A DNA stretch of 64,000 bases from Kitasatospora atroaurantiaca (GTDB lineage: Bacteria; Actinomycetota; Actinomycetes; Streptomycetales; Streptomycetaceae), in NCBI RefSeq assembly GCF_007828955.1, contig NZ_VIVR01000001.1, positions 6,200,001 to 6,264,000 of the forward strand. The letters are read 5' to 3'. Positions 8,846-16,496 of the stretch are shown piece after piece. The notes below the pieces were generated by a model. The model was not told the DNA's origin and searched no databases. It saw only the letters and a program-made list of their open reading frames with translations. The position numbers were made by a program, and so were the translations under genes. The stretch's first letter is position 1. Every line of letters starts with the position of its first letter.

Positions 8846-8952
8846 GGATCGGGTGACCACACGAGGGGCGCGGGAACTGCGCGAGTTCGGAAGGCAGCGG
8901 CCTGTGCCCTTCCGGTTTCGCGCAGTTCCCGCGCCCCTGCTGGTTGCCCTAG
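8842..8952. repeat. Dispersed inverted repeat, copy B, carrying both flanking stop codons
   Basis: Arms with the core GGGGCGCGGGAACTGCGCGA are reverse complements (left ~8863-8884, right ~8916-8939), and the outer ends CTAGGG/CCCTAG also pair. The left CTAG supplies the TAG stop of the channel gene and the right CTAG supplies the TAG stop of the convergent enoyl-CoA hydratase gene. A bidirectional terminator role is likely. Confidence 0.85.
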
Positions 8953-9725
8953 CGGTTCTCGAAGGACGGCGCGCGCTTCTCGGCGAAGGCGGTCATGCCC
9001 TCCTTCTGGTCGGCCGTGGCGAAGGCCGCGTGGAAGAGCCGGCGCTCGAACCGGACGCCCTCGGCGAGGGTGGTCTCGAAGGCCCGGTTGACGCTCTCCT
9101 TCATCATCACGGCGGCCGGCATCGACATCGCCGCGACGGTCTCCGCAGTGGCCAGCGCCTCCGCGAGCAGCTCGGCGGCCGGCACGACCCGGGACACCAG
9201 ACCGGCCCGCTCGGCCTCCTCGGCGCCCATCATCCGGCCGGTCAGGCACAGCTCCATCGCCTTGGCCTTGCCGATCGCCCGGGTGAGCCGCTGCGAGCCG
9301 CCGATGCCGGGGATGACGCCCAGCTTGATCTCGGGCTGGCCGAACTTGGCGGTGTCCGCCGCCAGCAGGATGTCGCAGAGCATCGCCAACTCGCAGCCCC
9401 CGCCCAGCGCGAAGCCCGCCACCGCCGCGACGACCGGCTTGCGCAGCCGGCCCAGCTGGTCCCAGGGGCCGAGCCAGTCGTCCAGGTAGACGTCGGGGAA
9501 GCGGTTGTCCTGCATCTCCTTGATGTCCGCGCCGGCCGCGAAGGCCTTCTCGGAACCGGTGATCACCAGACAGCCGATCTCCGGGTCCCGGTCGAACGCG
9601 GTGGCGGCCTCCACCACCTCGTTCATGAGCTGGTTGTTCAGCGCATTGAGCGCCTTCGGCCGGTTGAGCGTGATCAGCCCGACCCGGCCCTTGCGCTCGA
9701 CCAGGATCGTCTCGTAATCGGTCAT
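8949..9725 (-). CDS. Enoyl-CoA hydratase
   Basis: The 258-residue crotonase-fold enzyme hydrates trans-2-enoyl-CoA to 3-hydroxyacyl-CoA. The oxyanion-hole signature is AAGADIKEM, and both catalytic glutamates are present in GGGCELAMLCD and GQPEIKLGVIPG. Length and motifs match typical EchA/PaaF-type hydratases. It could serve beta-oxidation or the later steps of phenylacetate breakdown; the paa genes are 46 kb away, so the second link is only inferred. The gene lies 109 bp downstream of the HIBYL-CoA hydrolase gene on the same strand. Confidence 0.9.
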   Translation of the reverse strand: MTDYETILVERKGRVGLITLNRPKALNALNNQLMNEVVEAATAFDRDPEIGCLVITGSEKAFAAGADIKEMQDNRFPDVYLDDWLGPWDQLGRLRKPVVAAVAGFALGGGCELAMLCDILLAADTAKFGQPEIKLGVIPGIGGSQRLTRAIGKAKAMELCLTGRMMGAEEAERAGLVSRVVPAAELLAEALATAETVAAMSMPAAVMMKESVNRAFETTLAEGVRFERRLFHAAFATADQKEGMTAFAEKRAPSFENR

Positions 9726-9811
9726 CGTCCTTGACTCCCCAATTCCTGCTCTGCGGCACTCAGCGCGCCCTGACGGTGCCTACGATCTCGGACGGACCGG
9801 CCGGTGCGCCA

Positions 9812-9828
9812 GTCTCGACAGGCGAGAC
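9812..9828. terminator. Short hairpin between the two crotonase genes
   Basis: GTCTCG-ACAGG-CGAGAC forms a six-pair stem just after the stop of the upstream hydrolase gene and before the enoyl-CoA hydratase gene. It has no T-run, as is usual in this group. It could be a weak terminator or processing site. Confidence 0.35.
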
Positions 9829-9833
9829 GATGG

Positions 9834-10868
9834 TCACCCGAGGCCCAGCTCGTCGCCGCCGCGCGGGGCGAAGAAGCGGGCCACCTCGGCCTCGCCGACC
9901 TCGGCGAGGCCGGCCGGGGACCAGCGGGGATCCCGGTCCTTGTCGACCACCTGGGCGCGGATGCCCTCGACCAGGTCGGGCGCCTCGAGGGCAGCACAGG
10001 AGACGCGGTACTCCTGGTCCAGGACCTGTGCCAGGGAGCCGAGGGCGCGAGCGCGCCGCAGGGCGGCCAGGGTGACCTTCAGGGAGGTCGGTGACTTGGC
10101 CCTGATCTGCTCGGCGGCCTCCTTGGCCTCCGGGACGCCGCTGCTCAGCAGGCGGTCCAGGATCTCCTCCACGGTGTCGGCGCCGTAGCAGGCGTCGATC
10201 CACTCGCGCTGGGCGGCCAGTTCGGACGGCGGTGCGTCGGCCGCGAACGTCCGGACGGCCTCGGCCGGGTCCAGCCGGGCCAGGGACCCGGTGAACTCCG
10301 CGAGCCGGGAGGTGGGCACGAAGTGGTCCGCGAAGCCGCACAGCAGCGCGTCCCCCGGTCCCATCGAGGCGGCGGTCAGGGCGAGGTGGGTGCCGAGCTC
10401 ACCCGGTGCCTCGGCGAGCAGCAGGCTGCCGCCGACATCGGGCACCAGGCCGATCCGGGTCTCCGGCATGGCCACGGTGGAGCGCTCGGTGACGACCCGT
10501 ACGCCGCCGTGGGCGGAGAGGCCGACCCCGCCGCCCATGGTGATGCCGTCCATGACGGCCACGTACGGCTTGGGGTACTGCGAGATCCGGTGGTTGAGCA
10601 GGTACTCGTCCCGGAAGAACGACCGCGCGCCCGCTCCGCCGGCCTTGGCGTCGTCGTGGAGCGCCCGGATGTCCGCCCCCGCGCACAGCCCGCGCTCGCC
10701 CGCACCGGTCAGGACGACGGTGGCGACCGCGTCGTCCGCGGCCCAGGTCTCCAGGGCCTGCCGGACGGTGAGCAGCATCTCGTGGGTGAGTGCGTTGAGC
10801 GCCCGGGGCCGGTTGAGGACGATACGGCCCGCCCTGCCGTCCGTGTGCAGCAGTACATCGGTCGTCAT
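9834..10868 (-). CDS. 3-hydroxyisobutyryl-CoA hydrolase family protein
   Basis: This 344-residue crotonase-fold protein is longer than enoyl-CoA hydratases and has the hydrolase-type C-terminal extension with EWIDACYGADTVEEIL. The motif CAGADIRALHDDAK and MGGGVGLSAHGGVRVVTE, with MPETRIGLVPDVGG, fit 3-hydroxyisobutyryl-CoA hydrolase of valine catabolism. GGGVGL replaces the first hydratase glutamate, as expected of this hydrolase, while the second Glu (PETRIG) is kept. ATG 10868 gives the typical start MTTDVLLHTDG and has GGAG upstream; the frame runs 15 codons further to 10913. Confidence 0.85.
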   Translation of the reverse strand: MTTDVLLHTDGRAGRIVLNRPRALNALTHEMLLTVRQALETWAADDAVATVVLTGAGERGLCAGADIRALHDDAKAGGAGARSFFRDEYLLNHRISQYPKPYVAVMDGITMGGGVGLSAHGGVRVVTERSTVAMPETRIGLVPDVGGSLLLAEAPGELGTHLALTAASMGPGDALLCGFADHFVPTSRLAEFTGSLARLDPAEAVRTFAADAPPSELAAQREWIDACYGADTVEEILDRLLSSGVPEAKEAAEQIRAKSPTSLKVTLAALRRARALGSLAQVLDQEYRVSCAALEAPDLVEGIRAQVVDKDRDPRWSPAGLAEVGEAEVARFFAPRGGDELGLG

Positions 10869-10943
10869 CGGGCCGCTCCGTCCCCTGGGCATCGCTTCAA
10901 GATCTCCCGACACGGTACCGGCCCGGTGGACGGCGGGTGGAGA

Positions 10944-11546
10944 TCACCCCGGCGAGGAGGCCTCGGCACGCTGGTAGCGGAGGAGGACGACCCCGTTGCC
11001 GAAGGCCCGGGTCTCGGCCAACCGGAGATCGGTCCTGGCGTCCGAGGGCCGGAACAGGGGCTTGCCCCGTCCGATGAGGACCGGGTGGACGCAGAGGTGG
11101 TACTCGTCGATCAGGTCGTGCTGCCGGAAGGCCGCGGCGAGGTCGGCACCACTGAGGGCCAGATCTCCGCCGGGCTGCGCCTTGAGCGCCCGGATCTCCT
11201 CGACGTCGACCTCCCGCACGATGGTGGTGTTCCAGTCGGCGCGCTCCAGGGTCCGGGAGTACACGATCTTGGGCTTCTCCCGCCAGATGCGGGCGAACTC
11301 CACCATGGGCCCGGTACTCGAGGGGTCACTGTCGGCGGTCGGCCAGAACCCGGCCATCAGCTCATGGGTGACCCGTCCGCTCAGGAACGCGCCCAACGCC
11401 CTGAGCTGTTCGTTGAAGTAGCTGTGCAGCTCGTCGTCGACCAGGTGCCAGTCGATCTCGCGGTCCGGTCCCTCGAAGAACCCGTCGAGGGACACCGACA
11501 TCATCAGCACGATCTTTCTCACGGACGGGACGATACGGCGCTTCAC
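10944..11546 (-). CDS. Dihydrofolate reductase/RibD C-terminal-like protein
   Basis: The 200-residue product belongs to the RibD C-terminal/DHFR superfamily used by many actinobacterial reductases of unknown substrate. The N-terminal strand IVLMMSVSLDGFFEG, the FLSGRVTHELMAGFW segment and the late PVLIGRGKPLF are family hallmarks. An NADPH-dependent reduction is expected, but a role in folate or riboflavin synthesis is not, since no such genes are nearby. GTG 11546 has GAGGT seven bases upstream; an internal GTG at 11522 lacks one. Confidence 0.75.
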   Translation of the reverse strand: MKRRIVPSVRKIVLMMSVSLDGFFEGPDREIDWHLVDDELHSYFNEQLRALGAFLSGRVTHELMAGFWPTADSDPSSTGPMVEFARIWREKPKIVYSRTLERADWNTTIVREVDVEEIRALKAQPGGDLALSGADLAAAFRQHDLIDEYHLCVHPVLIGRGKPLFRPSDARTDLRLAETRAFGNGVVLLRYQRAEASSPG

Positions 11547-11604
11547 CGAGTGGACCTCGGTGCCCCGGCCGACGGTGTGCCGGATTCCCTTACGGGACGA
11601 CGGC

Positions 11605-12816
11605 TCAGGGGACGATGCGGCCGGTGACCTCGCCGAAGGACAGGCGGGTGCCGTCCGGGCCGGGGGCAGTGGCGGTGATGGTGACCTCGTCGCCGGTCTC
11701 CAGGAAGGTGCGGGTGGTGCCGTCGGGGAGCTTGACGGGGTTCTCGCCGTTCCAGGTGAGCTCGATCAGTGCGCCGCGGGTGTCGGCCTCCGGGCCGCTG
11801 ACCGTGCCGGAGGCGTACAGGTCGCCCGCGCGCAGGCTGGCGCCGTTGACCGTGAGGTGGGCCAGCTGCTGGGCTGCCGTCCAGTACATCTCGGCGAACG
11901 GGGGCCGCGAGACGAGGTGCCCGTTGAGCCGTACCTCGAGGGCGATGTCCAGTCCCCAGGGCTCGCCCGCCCGGTCGTCGAGGTAGGGGAGCGGCTCGAC
12001 GTCGCGCGCCGGCGGGGTGACCCGGGCGTGCTCCAGGGCGTCCAGCGGCACCACCCAGGGGGAGACGGAGGTGGCGAAGGACTTGCCGAGGAAGGGGCCC
12101 AGCGGCACGTACTCCCAGGCCTGGATGTCCCGCGCCGACCAGTCGTTGAGCAGGCAGACGCCGAAGACGTGGTCGCGGAAGTCCGCCAGCGGCACCGGGG
12201 TGCCGAGCTCGGTCGGCGCGCCGACCACGAAGCCGACCTCGGCCTCGATGTCGAGCCGGCGCGAGGGGCCGAAGGACGGCAGCGGGTCGGTGGGCGCCTT
12301 GCGCTGCCCGTGCGGGCGGACGATCGGGGTGCCGGAGACCACCACCGTGCCCGCGCGGCCGTGGTAACCGATGGGCAGGTGCTTCCAGTTGGGCGTCAGC
12401 GGCTCCGAGCCGGGCCGGAAGATCTTGCCCAGGTTGGTCGCGTGGTGCTCGGAGGCGTAGAAGTCGACGTAGTCGGCGACCTCGAAGGGGAGGTGCAGCT
12501 CGACGTCCCCGCGCTCGAGCAGGCACGGGCTGATCGCGGGCCGGTGGGCCTCGTCGCTCAGCCAGGCCGTGAGCGAGGCGCGCACGGCCGTCCAGGTCGG
12601 ACGGCCTGCCGCCAGCAGCGGGTTGAGCGAGTCCGCGTCGAGGAGCACCGAGGGCTCGCCCACGGCGCGGGCGGCGGCGCCCGCGTCCAGGACGAAGTCC
12701 CCGACGGCGACGCCGATCCGGCGGCGCCCGGGCTGGTCGGGGGCGGTGAAGACGCCGTACGGGAGGTTGTGCAGGCCGAACGGCGAGTCCTGCGCGGAGG
12801 CGATCCAGGTGGTCAA
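11605..12816 (-). CDS. fahA: Fumarylacetoacetase
   Basis: This 403-residue enzyme hydrolyses fumarylacetoacetate to fumarate and acetoacetate, the last step of tyrosine and homogentisate breakdown. Diagnostic segments are VDFYASEHHATNLG, RRLDIEAEVGFVVG and LNDWSARDIQAWEYVPLGPF, which contain the metal-binding acidic residues and active-site His. The ATG overlaps the stop of the upstream unknown gene by four bases, so the two are translationally coupled. It is the promoter-distal gene of the hppD-hmgA operon. Length is normal for the family. Confidence 0.93.
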   Translation of the reverse strand: MTTWIASAQDSPFGLHNLPYGVFTAPDQPGRRRIGVAVGDFVLDAGAAARAVGEPSVLLDADSLNPLLAAGRPTWTAVRASLTAWLSDEAHRPAISPCLLERGDVELHLPFEVADYVDFYASEHHATNLGKIFRPGSEPLTPNWKHLPIGYHGRAGTVVVSGTPIVRPHGQRKAPTDPLPSFGPSRRLDIEAEVGFVVGAPTELGTPVPLADFRDHVFGVCLLNDWSARDIQAWEYVPLGPFLGKSFATSVSPWVVPLDALEHARVTPPARDVEPLPYLDDRAGEPWGLDIALEVRLNGHLVSRPPFAEMYWTAAQQLAHLTVNGASLRAGDLYASGTVSGPEADTRGALIELTWNGENPVKLPDGTTRTFLETGDEVTITATAPGPDGTRLSFGEVTGRIVP

Positions 12817-13613
12817 CGGTTCTCCCGGGTCAGTAGGCCGAGCGCGGCCAGGTCGTCGAGCGGCTCGGCGATGCTGCAGGTGCCGAAGGCGGTGAAGGAG
12901 CTTCTGAGCTGGGCGATCTGATCATCCGTCAGATATCGTGCGGCGGTGGCCAGTACCGCACCTGACCGCTCGGCCAGGACCTCTGCGGCCCGGTCGGGCG
13001 CCTGCGCGGCCAGCAGGACGTTCAGGAAGCCGTGGTGCTCGAACCCGGTGACCGGGTCGGTGTGCCGGACGGCGTGGTGCAGCCCGGCCGTGCACTTGTA
13101 CGGCAGGGCACGCTCGGCGCAGCCGGCCACGAACGCGGCCAGCTCCCCGACCGACGGGAAGGCCGCGGCGGTCAGTCCGCCGGTACGGAACTTGGCCCGG
13201 TACGGCGTATCGGTCAGCGCGTCGAGGGACTCCTCCAGGCGGGCGCCGCGCGGGAGTTCGACGGCGGCGGTGACGCCCGACGGAAGGTTCCCGTCGAGGG
13301 CGGCGACGGTCGCGCGCACGTCCGACGCGGCCACCTCGACCGAGACGACCGACAGCCCGGCGGCCGCCTTCAGCGCCGGGACGAGCTCGGTGCTGCCCCC
13401 CGGCAGCACCAGCCCCACCCGCAGGCCGGGACCGGCCAGCGAGGCCAACTCGCCCAGCCGGCCCGGCCCGCAGAGGAACGGGCCGACCGCCTCGGCGTAC
13501 CAGGCGGCCCGGTGGGCCAGGTGCGCGGGCACGGCCTCGGGCAGCGGCAGATCCCCCGGCGGGAAGATCGCCGCATCGTCGAACAGCCCACGGAACAAGG
13601 GCGGAACGCTCAT
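12813..13613 (-). CDS. Conserved protein of the homogentisate operon, unknown function
   Basis: I do not recognise a characterised family for this 266-residue protein. It opens MSVPPLFRGLFDDAAIFPPG and shows alternating strand/helix segments (LRVGLVLPGG, VVSVEVAASD, VTAAVELPRG, YRAKFRTGGL), consistent with a TIM-barrel-like or other alpha/beta fold. Two His-rich phrases (TAGLHHAVRH, FEHHGFLNVL) could bind metal or substrate. It sits between hmgA and fahA and overlaps fahA by four bases, so it likely acts in or near maleyl/fumarylacetoacetate handling; a maleylacetoacetate isomerase is otherwise missing from this operon. ATG 13613 has a GAGGCGGG site. The longer frame to 13706 reads through a repeat and is not favoured. 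Confidence 0.65.
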   Translation of the reverse strand: MSVPPLFRGLFDDAAIFPPGDLPLPEAVPAHLAHRAAWYAEAVGPFLCGPGRLGELASLAGPGLRVGLVLPGGSTELVPALKAAAGLSVVSVEVAASDVRATVAALDGNLPSGVTAAVELPRGARLEESLDALTDTPYRAKFRTGGLTAAAFPSVGELAAFVAGCAERALPYKCTAGLHHAVRHTDPVTGFEHHGFLNVLLAAQAPDRAAEVLAERSGAVLATAARYLTDDQIAQLRSSFTAFGTCSIAEPLDDLAALGLLTRENR

Positions 13614-13676
13614 GCACCCGCCTCGCTTCGCTCGGCGGTCGCTTCGCGACGGGCGGCCAGTCCATTGGTTCGCTTT

Positions 13677-13705
13677 CCCCCAGCCTCCGGCCGGGGGTAC
13701 CCCCA
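13677..13705. repeat. Small CCCCCAGCC/GGCCGGGGG hairpin repeat, copy 1
   Basis: The core TCCCCCAGCCTCCGGCCGGG followed by GGTACCCCCAT folds on itself and matches a second copy at 37259-37290. It lies in the 100-bp gap between hmgA and the next operon gene, where it could adjust transcript levels. Confidence 0.65.
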
Positions 13706-13713
13706 TCGCTCGC

Positions 13714-14913
13714 TCACCGGGGCCCCCGTCCGCCCGACCACGTCCACGCGTAGCCCGGGTCCTCGCTCGCGGTCGCGCCCTCGCCGAGCTCCAGCGGACG
13801 GAAGGTGTCCACCATCACCGCCAGCTCGTCGAAGAACTCGGCACCGATGCTGCGCTCGTACGCACCCGGCTGCGGCCCGTGGGTGTGGCCGCCGGGGTGC
13901 AGCGAGATCGAGCCCTGGCCGATGCCGGAGCCCTTGCGGGCCTCGTAGTTGCCGCCGCAGTAGAACATGACCTCGTCGCTGTCCACGTTGGAGTGGTAGT
14001 ACGGCACCGGGATCGACAGCGGGTGGTAGTCCACCTTGCGCGGTACGAAGTTGCAGATCACGAAGTTGTTGCCCTCGAAGACCTGGTGGGCCGGCGGCGG
14101 CTGGTGGATCCGCCCGGTGATCGGCTCGAAGTCGCTGATGTTGAAGGCGTACGGGTAGAGGCAGCCGTCCCAGCCGACCACGTCGAACGGGTGGTGCGGC
14201 ACCGTGTACCGGGTGCCGACCACCCCGCTCGACCCCCGGTGCTTGACCAGCACGTCGACGTCCGTCTCGTCGACCAGCAGCGGCCCGACCGGACCGCGCA
14301 GGTCGCGTTCGCAGTACGGCGCGTGCTCCAGCAGCTGCCCGAAGCGCGAGAGGTAGCGCTTGGGCGGCGTGATGTGGCTGTTCGCCTCGATGCAGTACGC
14401 GCGCAGCGGCTCGTCCGCGCCCGGCACCCAGCGGTGGGTGGTGGCCCGGGGGATGATCACATAGTCCCCCTGGCCGACCTCCAGCGTGCCGAACACCGTC
14501 TCCAGGACGGCCGAGCCCGACTCCACGTACACGCACTCGTCGCCGAGCCCGTTGCGGTACAGCTCGCTCGGCGCACCGGCGACCACGTAGCTGATCCGCA
14601 CGTCCCCGTTGCCGAGCACCAGCCGCCGTCCGGCGACGACGTCGGTGTCCTTCCACTCCTCGCCCTGGAAGAGCTCGTGGAGCTTGAGGTGGCGGGGGAT
14701 CAGCGGCAGGTTCGGCGTGGTGGCCTGGTCCGGCAGCTCCCACGGCCGGGCGTCCACGATCGCCGAGGGGATGCCCCGGTGGTAGAGCAGGGAGGAGTCC
14801 GAGAAGAACCCCTCCTCGCCCATCAACTCCTCGTAGTACAGCCCGCCTTCGGGGGTGCGGTGCTGGGTGTGCCGCTTGGGCGGGATGTTGCCCAGCTGCC
14901 GGTAGTGCGCCAT
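13714..14913 (-). CDS. hmgA: Homogentisate 1,2-dioxygenase
   Basis: This 399-residue iron dioxygenase opens the homogentisate ring to maleylacetoacetate. The start MAHYRQLGNIPPKRHTQ and the segments VPYYHSNVDSDEVMFYCGG and ISLHPGGHTHGPQPGAYE carry the His and Glu iron ligands. Length fits the bacterial family. The ATG has GGGAGG upstream and follows the hppD stop by 24 bases, so both genes are on one transcript. The product is passed to fumarylacetoacetase encoded two genes downstream. Confidence 0.94.
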   Translation of the reverse strand: MAHYRQLGNIPPKRHTQHRTPEGGLYYEELMGEEGFFSDSSLLYHRGIPSAIVDARPWELPDQATTPNLPLIPRHLKLHELFQGEEWKDTDVVAGRRLVLGNGDVRISYVVAGAPSELYRNGLGDECVYVESGSAVLETVFGTLEVGQGDYVIIPRATTHRWVPGADEPLRAYCIEANSHITPPKRYLSRFGQLLEHAPYCERDLRGPVGPLLVDETDVDVLVKHRGSSGVVGTRYTVPHHPFDVVGWDGCLYPYAFNISDFEPITGRIHQPPPAHQVFEGNNFVICNFVPRKVDYHPLSIPVPYYHSNVDSDEVMFYCGGNYEARKGSGIGQGSISLHPGGHTHGPQPGAYERSIGAEFFDELAVMVDTFRPLELGEGATASEDPGYAWTWSGGRGPR

Positions 14914-14937
14914 GGTCCTAGTCCTCCCGAGCCGTTC

Positions 14938-16146
14938 TCAGAGGTTGCCGCGCCGGTCCTGCTCGCGCTCCAGCGACTCGAAGAGCGCCTTGAAGTTGCC
15001 CTTGCCGAAGCCCAGCGAACCATGCCGCTCGATGAACTCGAAGAACACCGTCGGCCGGTCGCCCTGCGGCTTGGTGAAGATCTGCAGCAGGTAGCCGTCC
15101 TCATCACGGTCGACCAGAATGCCGCGCTTCTTGAGCTCCTCGACCTCCACCCGCACCTTGCCGATCCGGGCGCGCAGCTCGGGGTCGTCGTAGTACGAGT
15201 CCGGGGTGGAGAGGAACTCCACGCCGTTGGCCCGCAGGATGTCCACGGTGGTGAGGATGTCGTTGGTGGCGAGCGCCAGGTGCTGGCAGCCCGGGCCGCC
15301 GTAGAACTCCAGGTACTCGTCGATCTGCGACTTCTTCTTGGCGATGGCCGGCTCGTTGAGCGGGAACTTCACCCGGTGGTTGCCGCTGGCGACGACCTTG
15401 CTCATCAGGGCGGAGTACTCGGTGGCGATGTCGTCGCCGACGAACTCGGCCATGTTCTCGAAGCCCATGACGCGGTTGTAGAAGGCGACCCACTCGTCCA
15501 TCTTGCCGAGCTCGACGTTGCCCACCGCGTGGTCCAGGGCCTGGAACAGCCGCTTGGGGTGGCCCTCGGGGCGCTGCACGCGGGTCGCGGCGGCGACGAA
15601 GCCGGGCAGGTACGGGCCGTGGTAGCGGGAGCGGTCGATCAGCGTGTGGCGGGTCTCGCCGTACGTGGCGATCGCGGCGCGGCGGACGGTGCCGTGCTCG
15701 TCCGAGACGTCGTTCGGCTCCTCCAGCACGGTCGCCCCGGTCGCGCGGGCGTGCTCGATGCACTTGTCGACGTCCGGCACCTCGAGCGCCAGGTCGACCA
15801 CGCCGTCGCCGTGGCGGCGGTGGTGGTCCAGCAGCGGGCTGTCCGGGGCGACCCCGCCCTTGATGACGAAGCGGCAGGAGCCGGAGCGCAGGACGAACGC
15901 CTTGCGGTCGCGGCGGCCGGTCTCGGGGCCGGAGTAGGCGACCAGCTCCATGCCGAAGACGGCCTGGTAGAAGTGCGCCGTCTGGGTGGCGTTGCCGACG
16001 ACGAAGACGACCGCGTCCTGGGCGATGACCGGGAAGGGGTCGGCAGCCGCGTCGTGCTCGACCAGGCCCACCAGGCGGCGCAGCTGCTCGGCGTCGAGGC
16101 CGGCCTCCAGCTCCTCGGGGGTGAGTTCAACGGCGTTGGCGGTCAT
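14938..16146 (-). CDS. hppD: 4-hydroxyphenylpyruvate dioxygenase
   Basis: This 402-residue Fe(II) enzyme converts 4-hydroxyphenylpyruvate to homogentisate. The C-terminal vicinal-oxygen-chelate domain carries the iron ligands in QALDHAVGN, GCQHLALATND and TVFFEFIERHG. The N-terminal half repeats the fold (VVFVVGNATQTAHFYQAVFG). ATG 16146 (MTANAVELTPEEL) is chosen because GGAGGAAG lies six bases upstream. It is the first gene of the operon with hmgA, the unknown gene and fahA. Confidence 0.94.
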   Translation of the reverse strand: MTANAVELTPEELEAGLDAEQLRRLVGLVEHDAAADPFPVIAQDAVVFVVGNATQTAHFYQAVFGMELVAYSGPETGRRDRKAFVLRSGSCRFVIKGGVAPDSPLLDHHRRHGDGVVDLALEVPDVDKCIEHARATGATVLEEPNDVSDEHGTVRRAAIATYGETRHTLIDRSRYHGPYLPGFVAAATRVQRPEGHPKRLFQALDHAVGNVELGKMDEWVAFYNRVMGFENMAEFVGDDIATEYSALMSKVVASGNHRVKFPLNEPAIAKKKSQIDEYLEFYGGPGCQHLALATNDILTTVDILRANGVEFLSTPDSYYDDPELRARIGKVRVEVEELKKRGILVDRDEDGYLLQIFTKPQGDRPTVFFEFIERHGSLGFGKGNFKALFESLEREQDRRGNL

Positions 16147-16236
16147 CGGTGCTTCCTCCACGTTGAGGCTTCCGCAGCTCAAGGGGGTGGTGAGTGCGGT
16201 TGAGCGCTGAGCTTGCTCCTGTGGACCTGGTTGGGC

Positions 16237-16312
16237 AACAGGTGGATGATCGCCTGTTCAATGTGTACAAGGTGAGCAGGCGCAGGCCCCTGGGACTGCA
16301 CAGATTGCACAG
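16237..16312. promoter_or_regulatory. Candidate control region of the hppD operon
   Basis: The 350-bp gap between hppD and the cyclase-like gene holds AACAGG-N10-CCTGTT (16237-16258), a perfect inverted repeat about 90 bp before hppD, and a direct repeat TGCACAG at 16297-16303 and 16306-16312. TTGTAC and TTGAAC on the minus strand near 16258-16270 could be -35 boxes. In other streptomycetes hppD is often controlled by an AsnC/Lrp-type regulator; no such gene is adjacent here, so the link is only inferred. Confidence 0.35.
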
Positions 16313-16406
16313 CCGGGGCGAGGGGTCTTGTCCTTCCCTACGCGGTGCGCTATCGCGTCAGCTCCACGGTACGTCCGGGACCCGGCCGGGACCGGGAGGA
16401 GATCTC

Positions 16407-16481
16407 CGGGCAGGGGCAACGCTTCTGGGAACCGACGGTGTCGAGCACACCGTCTTCCTCACCAAGGGCACCGGTCAGCGC
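16407..16481 (+). pseudogene. Cupin relic upstream of the cyclase-like gene
   Basis: The in-frame peptide RAGATLLGTDGVEHTVFLTK matches the cupin core of the gene at 17643 (ADGVEHALYVTAGAG). Bases 16431-16474 and 17769-17812 match at 35 of 44 positions by eye. There is no start codon or ribosome site suited to this piece, and the reading frame runs without a stop into the cyclase-like gene. It is best read as the remnant of a third cupin copy. Confidence 0.5.
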
Positions 16482-16496
16482 CAGAGGAGGCCCGAG

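Noticed and set aside
9796..9805. ACCGGCCGGT as a TetR-type operator before the enoyl-CoA hydratase gene
   Set aside because: It is short, GC-only and expected by chance in this base composition.
13613..13706. Longer N-terminus for the unknown homogentisate-operon gene
   Set aside because: It would translate the small repeat and lacks a ribosome site; MSVPPLFRG with GAGGCGGG fits better.
12946..16203. A 1085-codon open frame on the plus strand
   Set aside because: It is antisense to the hppD-hmgA-fahA operon, whose proteins are well recognised; the long frame is a by-product of extreme third-position GC.
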